Below, in pieces: positions 8,432 to 17,040 of a DNA stretch of 41,329 bases. The stretch is taken from positions 1 to 41,329 of the forward strand of contig NZ_CAJURG010000012.1 of NCBI RefSeq assembly GCF_910588715.1, written 5' to 3'. The notes beneath the pieces were generated by a model. It searched no databases and had not been told where the DNA came from. It worked only from the letters and a program-made list of their open reading frames with translations. A program made the position numbers and the translations under genes. How positions within the stretch are numbered: position 1 is the first letter of the stretch; each line of letters opens with the position of its first letter. Source of the stretch: an uncultured Clostridium sp. (lineage in GTDB: Bacteria > Bacillota > Clostridia > Clostridiales > Clostridiaceae).

Positions 8432-9250
8432 TTACTCATAATTTTTCTTCTTTTCTTCTAATTTTTTAATCTTTTCTTTAAGTTCATCAGCTCTTTTATC
8501 TTCAATTTTCATCTCAATTTCTAATTGATTAATCTTAGATTTATTAGAACTTATTGTATTTTCTGTTGCTTCAAGCTCACTTTCTGTTTGATATTTTTTA
8601 TCTTTTTCTAGTGTAGTTATGTTTTCCTCATATGAATTTATACTATTGTTTTTTGAAGAAATCATTTCATTTATTTTTTCTATTTCTGCTTGAATATCAT
8701 TGATTTCATTTTCTATAACTTCAACTGTATATTCATTAATTCCCTTTTCTTTTAAGCTATTGTTAATATTTATATCCCTTGAATCTGAATATAATTTAAT
8801 GCTCCCTTGATTATTTTTATCTAATACCGTTAATGATAAAGCCTTCCAATTCTTATTAACATTTGTAGTTATTATATAGTCACTATTAGTTACTTTTGTT
8901 ACTTTACTTGGAATAACTTCTGTAGGATTTGTTTTTTCTCTTATCGAAAAATCTAAATTTACTTTCTCAGTTAAACTATTATTTTTAACCTTAACTGTAA
9001 ATTGTACTAATCCATTTTCAGAATTATATTCTCTATCTTTTAACATAATAGTTACGCTATTTAAAACTAATTCCTTATTAATTTCTGTACTCATCAAACT
9101 CATTTCTTTATTAAAAATAACATTTGAAGATAAAAAAAATAAAACTCCAATTATACAAATTGAAGCTAAAAAATAATATGGAATTGATTTATTTTTTTCT
9201 AATTTTTTATTTATATTATCTACTTTAATTTGCATACTTTCTTTATTCAT
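8432..9250 (-). CDS. Membrane-anchored protein with Ig-like and coiled-coil domains
   Basis: A 272-residue protein. Residues about 20-43 are a transmembrane anchor (IPYYFLASICIIGVLFFLSSN). Residues about 60-160 look like an extracellular beta-sandwich (NSVTIMLKDREY...VQFTVKVKNN...), of the kind seen in DUF4352-like domains. Residues about 175-270 are a long coiled coil rich in Glu/Lys. It probably sits on the cell surface as part of, or alongside, the transfer channel; no catalytic residues are visible. It is the last transfer gene before oriT. The start is uncertain because AGGTGA is 14 bases from the ATG. Confidence 0.55.
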   Translation of the reverse strand: MNKESMQIKVDNINKKLEKNKSIPYYFLASICIIGVLFFLSSNVIFNKEMSLMSTEINKELVLNSVTIMLKDREYNSENGLVQFTVKVKNNSLTEKVNLDFSIREKTNPTEVIPSKVTKVTNSDYIITTNVNKNWKALSLTVLDKNNQGSIKLYSDSRDININNSLKEKGINEYTVEVIENEINDIQAEIEKINEMISSKNNSINSYEENITTLEKDKKYQTESELEATENTISSNKSKINQLEIEMKIEDKRADELKEKIKKLEEKKKNYE

Positions 9251-9274
9251 ATTCCAAGATCACTCACCTTTTAT

Positions 9275-9631
9275 TTAAGATATTACTTTAAATGATATTG
9301 CTTCAAATTTTAATATTGCATTTAAATTAAGATATTTTTCATAAAGGTTATCTATTAATATGTAAAATTCTTTTTCACTTATAATACTTCCTTTGTACGC
9401 ATAATCACTTAAAATTATTTCTGAAAAATAATTATTCTTTTCCATTATTCCTTTAATTGTTTTTGATTCTTTATCATAAAACGAAGTTAAATATTTTCTT
9501 AATTTATCTTCTATTTTTTCTATTTCTTTTATAGCTTTCAATTTGCTTTTGGCACTAAATTTATAATTTGTTTTAGTTTCAAAAGTTAAATCACCTTCAT
9601 TAAAAATAAAGTTAATTGAGTAATTATTCAT
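9275..9631 (-). CDS. Small unknown cytoplasmic protein
   Basis: A 118-residue protein without signal or membrane segment; beta-rich first 30 residues (INFIFNEGDLTFETKT), then charged helices. It starts at ATG after GGGAGGTTACT and lies 19 bases after the cell-wall hydrolase gene, so it belongs to the transfer operon. I recognise no family; an entry-exclusion, regulatory or chaperone role are all possible. Confidence 0.5.
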   Translation of the reverse strand: MNNYSINFIFNEGDLTFETKTNYKFSAKSKLKAIKEIEKIEDKLRKYLTSFYDKESKTIKGIMEKNNYFSEIILSDYAYKGSIISEKEFYILIDNLYEKYLNLNAILKFEAISFKVIS

Positions 9632-9650
9632 AGTAACCTCCCATAAATTT

Positions 9651-10823
9651 TTATTCTACAACCCTTCTAACTTTCCTATTAAATGTTTGCTGATAATATG
9701 GATTATTTAAACTTCCTATACTTACACCTGTACTACTACCATCATGTATAAACTGTCCATTTCCTAAATAAACTCCAACATGACCGTTAATTGTGTAAGT
9801 ATCAAAGAAGATTATATCTCCCCTTTTCATATCCTTAGGGTTTACTGCTTTTCCCATCTTTACAAGAGAAAATGTTACAACACTTGCTCTATCGCCAAGT
9901 TGAACTCCAGCACTTGCATACATATAATGTATAAAAGACGAACAGTCAAAACGACCAGCTAAAACATCTGCTTCTGTTCTTCCACCACCCCATACATAAG
10001 GCGATTTTCCTACCCATTTCATTCCTGCCTCAATTGCCTTTTCTATTATCTCATTACCACTTGCCAATAGTCCTGCATTACGAAATTCCATGGCATATTG
10101 AAAGACCTTATTAGGATAATTATTTTGTGCCTTATCTAAATCTACACTCATTCCATAACTTGGACCTCCATTGTAACAAGCAAAAATTCTTCTTAAAGTT
10201 TCTTTAAAGTCCTTATCTGTTTCACTTCTTTCCCAACCAACTAGCTTCATATTTTCATCATTATTGTAGTCTAATTTATCTACTTTATTTTGTTTATACA
10301 AAACAAAATTTGCATAATATCTCATTTCATATGCACCCGCAAAAATTTGAGCTTTAGGATCGCTTAAATATATATTCCACATTTCATCTGATGATGAAAA
10401 TACATATCCACTTTCTTTATAAGCATCTCCTAATCCCATATCAATAAGATATTTCCATAAATCTTTTCCTGTTAAAATATCGTATTTTTGTATTTGCATT
10501 ATTCCATATGCTCCACCATAAGATGTATTAGGATTAAAGTTACTTTCTTGTTTTGCAACTGCTGCTAATACCCAATTAGGAACATTAAATATACTTGCTG
10601 CTTCATTGAAATAAGGAACAAATTCTGTAGGTACACCATATGCACCAATATCAGTAATAAGCCCTCCTCCGCCATCATTTTGAAATTCTTGTGCTTTAAA
10701 AATATACATAGTTATAGCACTTACTAATATTAAAAAGCTAATAGTTATTGCTCCTACACTTGATAATGAAATCTTAATTACTCTTTTAATTAACTGCTTC
10801 TCTTTTTCCAATAACCCCACCAA
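9651..10823 (-). CDS. VirB1-like bifunctional cell-wall hydrolase (lysozyme-like + NlpC/P60)
   Basis: A 390-residue membrane-anchored hydrolase that would open the peptidoglycan for the transfer channel. Residues about 12-42 carry a signal-anchor. Residues about 60-240 are a soluble-lytic-transglycosylase-like domain (AVAKQESNFNPNTSYGGAYGIMQIQ, with the catalytic Glu in KQES; later AGAYEMRYYAN and FACYNGGPSYG). Residues about 262-390 are an NlpC/P60 peptidase with C294 in FDCSS, H348 in GHVGVY and H360 in FIHDG. This two-domain form is the usual VirB1 counterpart in Gram-positive conjugation systems (for example TcpG and Orf14 of Tn916). It overlaps none of its neighbours but is spaced by only 8 bases from the VirB8-like gene. 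Confidence 0.85.
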   Translation of the reverse strand: MVGLLEKEKQLIKRVIKISLSSVGAITISFLILVSAITMYIFKAQEFQNDGGGGLITDIGAYGVPTEFVPYFNEAASIFNVPNWVLAAVAKQESNFNPNTSYGGAYGIMQIQKYDILTGKDLWKYLIDMGLGDAYKESGYVFSSSDEMWNIYLSDPKAQIFAGAYEMRYYANFVLYKQNKVDKLDYNNDENMKLVGWERSETDKDFKETLRRIFACYNGGPSYGMSVDLDKAQNNYPNKVFQYAMEFRNAGLLASGNEIIEKAIEAGMKWVGKSPYVWGGGRTEADVLAGRFDCSSFIHYMYASAGVQLGDRASVVTFSLVKMGKAVNPKDMKRGDIIFFDTYTINGHVGVYLGNGQFIHDGSSTGVSIGSLNNPYYQQTFNRKVRRVVE

Positions 10824-10831
10824 CTTTTAAT

Positions 10832-11521
10832 TTAAATAACTCTATAACTAACTACTTTATATTTATTATTGAATTTTAATAACTTAACCTCATAAGAACT
10901 TCTTCCCGAATTACAGATTTGATCGTATTGATCTATAACATTCCATTTAACATAAACATCAAACAAAATATAATCATTATCATATTTATTTTCTTCTTCA
11001 TAAGACTTTACTTCTTCAATTGTTTTTTTCTTAATATCCTGATTTTTCCCAAGATACATATACAATGCTTCTACTTCTTCTTTTAATTCATCTGCTGAAT
11101 ATTTAACAGCTAAATCTACAGTTTCCTTGATATTTTCAATATCAAAACTTTCTATTGCTTGTACAAAATTTTCCGCTACATTCTTAGCCTTAATTCTTTC
11201 ATCTAAGCTAAATTTATTTGTATCAAGTAGGAAATTATTTTTCTTAATTTCTTCATCTGAATTTCCATTTGTTATGCTAGTTTTAAATCCTTTTTCTATT
11301 ATAATATCTTTAGAAAATTCATCTTTGTTATTCTCTAATTCTTTATCCAAATCATAAACTTTATTACTATTTTCATTAGAAATATTGTTTTCTTCGACAC
11401 TAATATTATTATGTTCTTGTTTATTTTTTATATCATTTGCTAAATCTTTTGCTACAAAAATAGTAGATACAACTCCTAATGATATACAAGAAATTATTAT
11501 TAAATGTTTAATTTTTTTCAA
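10832..11521 (-). CDS. VirB8/TcpC-like conjugation protein
   Basis: A 229-residue bitopic protein: N-terminal transmembrane segment (HLIIISCISLGVVSTIFVA), an Asn/Glu-rich linker to about residue 90, then an NTF2-like alpha-beta domain (ERIKAKNVAENFVQAIESFD... to ...YEVKLLKFNNKYKVVSYRVI). TcpC and VirB8 proteins with this plan form an inner-membrane part of the conjugation channel. The best start seems to be TTG at 11521, placed after AGGGTGGTG; an in-frame GTG at 11533 would overlap the virB4 stop by 11 bases. It is shorter than TcpC of pCW3, with only one NTF2-like domain. Confidence 0.6.
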   Translation of the reverse strand: MKKIKHLIIISCISLGVVSTIFVAKDLANDIKNKQEHNNISVEENNISNENSNKVYDLDKELENNKDEFSKDIIIEKGFKTSITNGNSDEEIKKNNFLLDTNKFSLDERIKAKNVAENFVQAIESFDIENIKETVDLAVKYSADELKEEVEALYMYLGKNQDIKKKTIEEVKSYEEENKYDNDYILFDVYVKWNVIDQYDQICNSGRSSYEVKLLKFNNKYKVVSYRVI

Positions 11522-11522
11522 A

Positions 11523-13418
11523 TTAAGCACCACCCTTAAATAAATCTAACTCTTTATTTGTAACTTCAATTCTAAACTTTATATTCTTAAATCCATTTAT
11601 AGCTAATATACATTCTCCCTTTCTGAAAAAGGGTATACCTTCAATTTCACTTTCAGTTAATTGTCCATCAAAAATATCTAGTAAAGCTCCTTTTGAGTTA
11701 TTATCTTGTTGCATAATAAATTTATATTGAGTTAACTCAAATAATGTTTTTATCTTTTGTAATGCTTCACTTTCTGCGTTTTCTGGTACTACATCCCTAA
11801 TGCTTTGTGTTGCAAAAATTAGTCCTGCAAAATATTTTCTAGCTTCTCTTTCAAAAGAAATTAGATAATCAACAGCCATTATATTATTTGAATTAATAAA
11901 CTTATGTGATTCATCTATAAGAAGAAAATACTTTATAATATCTTCAAATTTAACCTTTCCATCATCATATAATTTTTTAACTTTTAATCCATGTGTTAAA
12001 GCATTATTCCACAATAAAGTCATTATATTAAAAGTTTGTGCATTAAAAATTCTCTTATCAAATTGAACTAAATTTTTAACTTCAAAGCTTACTAACTGTT
12101 CATTATCAAAACTGTTTATTGAAGAATACCCATTAAATAGTGTACCGTAATCTCTTACTATACTTTCAATGTTTAATATTATTAACTCTAATCTCTCTTG
12201 TTTAGTTGGAGTTAAATTTTTCTTTATAATTTCTTTTTCTATATTTTCGTAAAGTTCATGTTTTATATATTCTAGTAATTCTTCCATTATTGGATATTGT
12301 CTAATTTCATAAGTTGTAGCTCTCTTTCTATCAATTCCATAGCTTCTGTAAAAGTCACTTAAAATTCTCTCAAATTCTCTTATTTCTGCTTGTTCTGCAT
12401 TTGGAGAAATAAACTGATATAACATAGAAACCTTACTCAAATGAAGCATATAACTTTGTTCTTCTAAAACTTCGTTTGTTTCTTCATCAACAACTGTTGC
12501 GAAAATTTGTAATGGATTGATAATTCCATCTGTACCATCAAGTGCAATTACTTTTCCACCTAAAGCTTCCACTAAAGTTTTAAATTCTCCTGAAATGTCC
12601 AAAACTCTTATTATATTATTTACTATTGCATTATCTGTCATTAATCTTTTTAATAAAGTAGATTTTCCCGAACCCATTAGTCCAACTGCTAACGCATTAT
12701 ATGACTTTCTATAATCATTTCTAGTAAAAATATCAAAAAGTACATTTCCACCTGTATAAGTTCTACCTAAGTATTTTCCTGTCGGATCGTTTAGTTCTGT
12801 AAAATGGAATGGATAACCTGCTCCTAAAAATATAGAAGGTAATGGCTTTCCAACTCTTTTATTAGGATAATAACTCTGTTCCGTAGCTGAGGAAAATAAT
12901 GATTGCCATTCATATTCTTGTTCATTAATGCAGACTGCTCCTCTATAGCCTAAGTTTTGTAATCTAATCAATATTTCCTTAATTTTTATATCTAATTCAT
13001 CTAATGTTAATGCTGATACATAATATCTTATAGTAACAAGCTTTACTATTTCTTCATTTTGCGTAATATCCTCAACTAATGCTTGTAACTTATTAATCTC
13101 TGATGTAGCTTTAATTCTATCTATATTACTTGGAGCATCTCCTACTCTTGTAATTTGTTCAGTAATTGATCTATTAATTTTTTCCAATATCCTATCTTGA
13201 TTTTCCGTTGAAACATCTATTGTAGTTGTTACATCTTCAAAATTTAATAAATCTTCTAACCAATAGTCATTCACCTGTGTTTTAAATTCATATATTCTTA
13301 TACACGCTTCATATCCATCACCTTTTATAATAGCTTTATCTGCGAAACTGATACCACCTACGGGTTGTATTGTAGTTAAAAGATAAGGATTATATTCTAT
13401 TTTTTTTCTTAACGTCAT
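11523..13418 (-). CDS. virB4: VirB4-like conjugation ATPase
   Basis: A 631-residue ATPase that powers assembly of the transfer channel. Walker A is GLMGSGKST at residues 246-254; Walker B is KYFLLIDESHKF at about 487-498, followed by the FATQSIRDVVPE segment typical of VirB4/TraC. The N-terminal 200 residues match the VirB4 regulatory domain. No transmembrane segment is visible, so it is peripheral on the membrane. The ATG follows AAGGGGGGAA. A hairpin (13442-13471) lies in the short spacer before it. Confidence 0.9.
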   Translation of the reverse strand: MTLRKKIEYNPYLLTTIQPVGGISFADKAIIKGDGYEACIRIYEFKTQVNDYWLEDLLNFEDVTTTIDVSTENQDRILEKINRSITEQITRVGDAPSNIDRIKATSEINKLQALVEDITQNEEIVKLVTIRYYVSALTLDELDIKIKEILIRLQNLGYRGAVCINEQEYEWQSLFSSATEQSYYPNKRVGKPLPSIFLGAGYPFHFTELNDPTGKYLGRTYTGGNVLFDIFTRNDYRKSYNALAVGLMGSGKSTLLKRLMTDNAIVNNIIRVLDISGEFKTLVEALGGKVIALDGTDGIINPLQIFATVVDEETNEVLEEQSYMLHLSKVSMLYQFISPNAEQAEIREFERILSDFYRSYGIDRKRATTYEIRQYPIMEELLEYIKHELYENIEKEIIKKNLTPTKQERLELIILNIESIVRDYGTLFNGYSSINSFDNEQLVSFEVKNLVQFDKRIFNAQTFNIMTLLWNNALTHGLKVKKLYDDGKVKFEDIIKYFLLIDESHKFINSNNIMAVDYLISFEREARKYFAGLIFATQSIRDVVPENAESEALQKIKTLFELTQYKFIMQQDNNSKGALLDIFDGQLTESEIEGIPFFRKGECILAINGFKNIKFRIEVTNKELDLFKGGA

Positions 13419-13441
13419 TGTAAATTCCCCCCTTTAAAATA

Positions 13442-13471
13442 AAAAGATACTAAAATTAATTAGTATCTTTT
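13442..13471 (-). terminator. Hairpin in the spacer upstream of virB4
   Basis: AAAAGATACTAA, loop AATTAA, TTAGTATCTTTT. It lies between the stop of the 220-residue gene and virB4. T-runs flank it on both strands; within an operon this would be a partial terminator or mRNA-stability hairpin. Confidence 0.5.
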
Positions 13472-13481
13472 AAATTACTCT

Positions 13482-14144
13482 TTAATTAATAAGTTTTGTA
13501 TTTGGATTATTTAATTTAAATAATATTTTTAGCTTTTTTTCTGTATCTAAAGATTTTAATTTTATAGCTAAATTTTGATTTCTAAGTAATAATCCCCTAA
13601 CTTCTTCTTTATTATCACTATCTTTGATAAATATCATTATATAAAATTCTCTATTTTGTCTATTTGATTCAAGATAAACTAACTGCTCTAATTTCTCTTT
13701 TAAAAAACTTGCATAAATATCATTTTTACACTCCTTTAGTTTCTTTTCTAAATACTTTTGCTGATTCACAGTATTTACTGGAAATTTCATTGATATTATT
13801 TTAAAATCATAAACATATCCCCTTAAAAATGATACAAAACTATATATGTGCATTTTTCTTTCAATTTCATTTAGTGAATATATGTCTTTACTATCAATCT
13901 GAAAAATATCTATTTCTCCATTTTTGGTAATTATACTATTATCATCATCATTTATATCTTTAAATGGTAATAATTCTTTAGTTGTTAATAAAACCTTTTT
14001 ATTTTCTCTTTTTAATTCTTTATTTTCCTTTTTCTTTAATTTTTTTTCTTCTTTTTTTATTTTCTTTTCTTCTTTTGTTAGTTTTATCTTCTCTTTTTGA
14101 GTTTCTTTCTTTATGTTTATATCTTCAAATTTTTTTACTGCCAT
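13482..14144 (-). CDS. Conjugation protein resembling a VirB4 N-terminal domain
   Basis: A 220-residue protein. Start chosen at MAVKKF (14144), which follows GGAGGTTTTT; four more upstream codons lack a ribosome site. Residues about 8-50 are a very basic Lys/Glu coiled coil. Residues about 55-215 (LLPFKDINDDDNSIITKNGEIDIFQIDSKD...) resemble the N-terminal, non-ATPase part of TraC/VirB4 proteins, with no P-loop. It lies directly between the VirB3-like and VirB4 genes. It may act as a separate partner domain of VirB4, or be a Gram-positive-specific channel component. The family call is by pattern only. Confidence 0.5.
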   Translation of the reverse strand: MAVKKFEDINIKKETQKEKIKLTKEEKKIKKEEKKLKKKENKELKRENKKVLLTTKELLPFKDINDDDNSIITKNGEIDIFQIDSKDIYSLNEIERKMHIYSFVSFLRGYVYDFKIISMKFPVNTVNQQKYLEKKLKECKNDIYASFLKEKLEQLVYLESNRQNREFYIMIFIKDSDNKEEVRGLLLRNQNLAIKLKSLDTEKKLKILFKLNNPNTKLIN

Positions 14145-14160
14145 AAAAACCTCCAATTAA

Positions 14161-14185
14161 AAAAGTGTCCTTTGGGGACACTTTT
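14161..14185 (-). terminator. GTGTCC-family hairpin
   Basis: AAAAGTGTCC, loop TTTGG, GGACACTTTT, immediately after the stop of the VirB3-like gene and just before the ribosome site of the next. One member of the plasmid-wide hairpin family. Confidence 0.6.
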
Positions 14186-14455
14186 CTATTCTCTAGCATA
14201 AGCTTTCCTATTTCTTATTAAAGCATAATATATGCTTTGAAATTTTCTCTTTTCTGGGTTTATTCTACTTTTACTTGTTAAAATAATTGATATAGTAAAC
14301 ATAAATAAATAATATGGTACAACTAATGGCTTGTAAACAAGAGAACTCAATGCCCATGCTATAATTAATACAGTCCCAACAAAAACAATATCAAATAAAT
14401 ATAAGTTTTTAGTAAACTTCATTGAAGATGAAATTTCCTTTGGTAAAACATACAT
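14186..14455 (-). CDS. VirB3/PrgI-like small membrane protein (DUF5592-like)
   Basis: An 89-residue protein. The ATG at 14455 follows GGGTGA; an upstream TTG four codons earlier is less likely. It starts YVLPKEISSSMKFTKNLYLFD, then two close transmembrane segments (IVFVGTVLIIAWALSSLVY and LVVPYYLFMFTISIILT) and a basic tail (KSRINPEKRKFQSIYYALIRNRKAY). This layout is that of PrgI/TcpE/VirB3-type proteins, which anchor VirB4 at the membrane. It lies next to virB6-like and virB4 genes, as in other Gram-positive systems. Confidence 0.7.
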   Translation of the reverse strand: MYVLPKEISSSMKFTKNLYLFDIVFVGTVLIIAWALSSLVYKPLVVPYYLFMFTISIILTSKSRINPEKRKFQSIYYALIRNRKAYARE

Positions 14456-14469
14456 ACTATCACCCAACT

Positions 14470-17028
14470 TTATTTTTTATTTTTAACATTCCACTTACTA
14501 CCAGTATTTTTCCCTAAATTATAAGACCTTGCCAAATCATCTATAAATTTTGATGATTTAACCTTATCTCTTGTATATTCACCAATTGTTCTATTTTCCA
14601 TTTTACCTACTACATTCTTATTCTTTGTTCTATCATCTAAATTTAAGTTACCTTGAACTTCCTTAGATTGAATATTTTCAACTCCCTCCTTATATCTCAT
14701 ACCATTATCATTTTTTATACTTCTTGATTCATTATTTCTAATATCTGCACTATTATTAACACCTTCATCTTTAAAACTATTACTTGAACCTAAATTACTA
14801 AAATTACTTTTCATTTCCCCATTTAGGCTCTCTCTACTATTAGAATTATCTACGTTAACTCCATCATTAATAATACCTTCATTTTTGAAATTTTCTTTTG
14901 AGTTTAAATTATTAGGGTTATTTCTATTTATTTCACTATTTAGGCTTTCTCTACTATTAGAATTATCTAAATTAGCTGAAGCATTTCTAAAACTATTACT
15001 ACTATTAATACTTTCATCTTTTAAAGCTTCTCTTGAATTTAAATTGTTAGGATTGTTTCTATTCATTTCACCACTTAGACTTTCTTTATTATTAAAATTA
15101 TCTAAGCTAACTTGATCATCTTTAATAGCATTATTATTATTAACACTTTCACCTTTTAAAGCTTCCCTTGAATTTAAATTACTAGAATTATTTCTAGTAA
15201 TTTCATCATTTAAGCTTTCTTTATTATTAAAATTATCTAAGCTAACTGCACTCTTTATAATATCCTTTGATGTTAGATTGTTTAAATCACCTTTATTCAT
15301 TTCATTATTTAAATTATCTATGTTATTTGGATTAATCATTGAATCTCCATCAATTTTACTAACTGAAGCTTGATTTCTATACATTTCTTCCTGAATATTA
15401 CCACTATTGCTTCTATCATTATTTTTATTAATATCCTTTAATTCTCTTGAATTAGCATTGCTATAAATAATATTATTATTAGTATCACTAATTCTCTCAT
15501 TAGAATCATTATCTGAAACACTATTATCATTATTTGAATGATTAATTCCATTCATTTCATCTTCAATACTATTGGTATTTTTATTATCATTAAAACTATT
15601 TGAATTTAAATTCTTATTAGCTTTCATTTCTTCTTCAATAGTATTCATATTTACATTTTTTATTTCATCATTTTCTTTAATATTCTTAGATTTATTATCA
15701 TCACTATTAGAACTTTTATTTTCAGTATTATTAGAATTTTTCATATCTTCTTCTAAACTATTATTTAAATTATTATTATTATCATTATTTTTATCATTTG
15801 TATCTTTATTGCTATCATTAATATTATTTTTATCAAATATACCATTTACCGCTCCAGCACCCATGCTAACTCCTACTGCGGTAGTTTTTACTAAATTCTT
15901 AACTCCATTCGATAATGTACTTATACCATTAATAGCTCCCTTACCTAATCCATACCCTGCTATAACTGCTGACCATCCATTTTTAAGTCCTGCATCTATT
16001 CCTATTATTCTTTCTATTATATTAGGACCATCTATAACTGCTATGCTTCCACCAACTAATACAATCATTTTGGCGATACCATTCGCACTCAATCCAGCAT
16101 TTCCTAAACTTGTTCCTAACCAAGAACTAAATATTACATACAATTTCGTCATTATAGCCGTTGCAAATATAACTATAAAAATTGAGAAGATATGCTTTAT
16201 TATTTCTTTTAATTTCTTTCCATCTCCAATATCTGCAAATGCAAAAAATGTTGCAAGTAGTTTATTAAATGCTAATTCAAATATCAATCTTGCAACTTTT
16301 AATCCAACACACATAAGAGTTATACCCATAGCTCCTAGTGTTACTATTATTGTTAAAAAATCTATTCCATATCTATAATATTCTTCATCTATTTTGAACC
16401 AACCCGATTCTAAATCTTCTAATTTCTTATTACCATTTTTGTCAAATTCAATTTTCTTTCCTAGAACACCTTTATTATTTACTTCTTCTAAATCTATAGT
16501 TTCACTTTCATTAACAGATAATATTTCAGCAGAATTTATATTATTTTTTTTACTCAAATCGTAATTATTAGCATCTAAATAATATAGATCATATATGTTA
16601 TTTTTTATTAATTCATTTGCTGAACTTGTATATTCACTAGCAACATCTTTAACTGCTATACTTGTTATACTATCTAACTTAGTCATTAAAGTTGGTAATA
16701 AGACTAACATAAGAATAGAAAATAAAATATTCGCTGGTAATTCATCTCTATTTTGTTTCCTATTAAACATTATTTTAAACCCTAACGCCGCTATTGATAT
16801 TCCAAGGATAACCCAAATCAAAGGTTTGTATTTATCTATTAACATAGTTACTTCTGGAGAATCAAAAAATCCATTTATATTATAAATTTTAGTTATAGAT
16901 TTTTCTATTCCGTTTACTAACAATGCTAATGTTGTTACTACTCTCCACATTATCCATCTAATACAAGTGCTAATTATATTAGCCATTTCAAGAATATTGT
17001 GTTCCATTAATTTTTCCAATATTTCCAT
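14470..17028 (-). CDS. virB6: VirB6-like polytopic channel protein with long Asn-rich repeat tail
   Basis: An 852-residue protein. The first ~390 residues carry several transmembrane segments (around 22-42, 68-88, 98-118, 225-265, 280-310, 318-338) and the AVIDGPNIIERIIGIDAGLK stretch common in Firmicutes VirB6-like proteins, so it probably forms the membrane channel. From about residue 410 to 820 it is a highly disordered, Asn/Ser/Asp/Lys-rich tail. The tail has four long repeats of 39-45 residues and nine short [LI]xxE[MI] motifs (EEDM, EEEM, EDEM, QEEM, NNEM, NDEI, SGEM, NSEI, NGEM). It ends in a basic segment (KVKSSKFIDDLARSYNLGKNTGSKW). The tail may bind several partner molecules. TGAGG precedes the ATG; it starts 12 bases after virD4. 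Confidence 0.75.
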   Translation of the reverse strand: MEILEKLMEHNILEMANIISTCIRWIMWRVVTTLALLVNGIEKSITKIYNINGFFDSPEVTMLIDKYKPLIWVILGISIAALGFKIMFNRKQNRDELPANILFSILMLVLLPTLMTKLDSITSIAVKDVASEYTSSANELIKNNIYDLYYLDANNYDLSKKNNINSAEILSVNESETIDLEEVNNKGVLGKKIEFDKNGNKKLEDLESGWFKIDEEYYRYGIDFLTIIVTLGAMGITLMCVGLKVARLIFELAFNKLLATFFAFADIGDGKKLKEIIKHIFSIFIVIFATAIMTKLYVIFSSWLGTSLGNAGLSANGIAKMIVLVGGSIAVIDGPNIIERIIGIDAGLKNGWSAVIAGYGLGKGAINGISTLSNGVKNLVKTTAVGVSMGAGAVNGIFDKNNINDSNKDTNDKNNDNNNNLNNSLEEDMKNSNNTENKSSNSDDNKSKNIKENDEIKNVNMNTIEEEMKANKNLNSNSFNDNKNTNSIEDEMNGINHSNNDNSVSDNDSNERISDTNNNIIYSNANSRELKDINKNNDRSNSGNIQEEMYRNQASVSKIDGDSMINPNNIDNLNNEMNKGDLNNLTSKDIIKSAVSLDNFNNKESLNDEITRNNSSNLNSREALKGESVNNNNAIKDDQVSLDNFNNKESLSGEMNRNNPNNLNSREALKDESINSSNSFRNASANLDNSNSRESLNSEINRNNPNNLNSKENFKNEGIINDGVNVDNSNSRESLNGEMKSNFSNLGSSNSFKDEGVNNSADIRNNESRSIKNDNGMRYKEGVENIQSKEVQGNLNLDDRTKNKNVVGKMENRTIGEYTRDKVKSSKFIDDLARSYNLGKNTGSKWNVKNKK
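14822..15258 (-). repeat. Tandem in-frame repeats in the VirB6-like tail
   Basis: Four related units; the same TTTAGRCTTTCT-like block recurs at 14822, 14939, 15074 and 15209, giving unit lengths of 117, 135 and 135 bp, all multiples of three. Each unit encodes DN[FS]N[NS][KR]ESL..E[MI].RNN..NLNS[RK]E and a variable end. Such repeats can change copy number by slippage or recombination without breaking the frame. Confidence 0.75.
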
Positions 17029-17040
17029 TCTCGAACCTCA

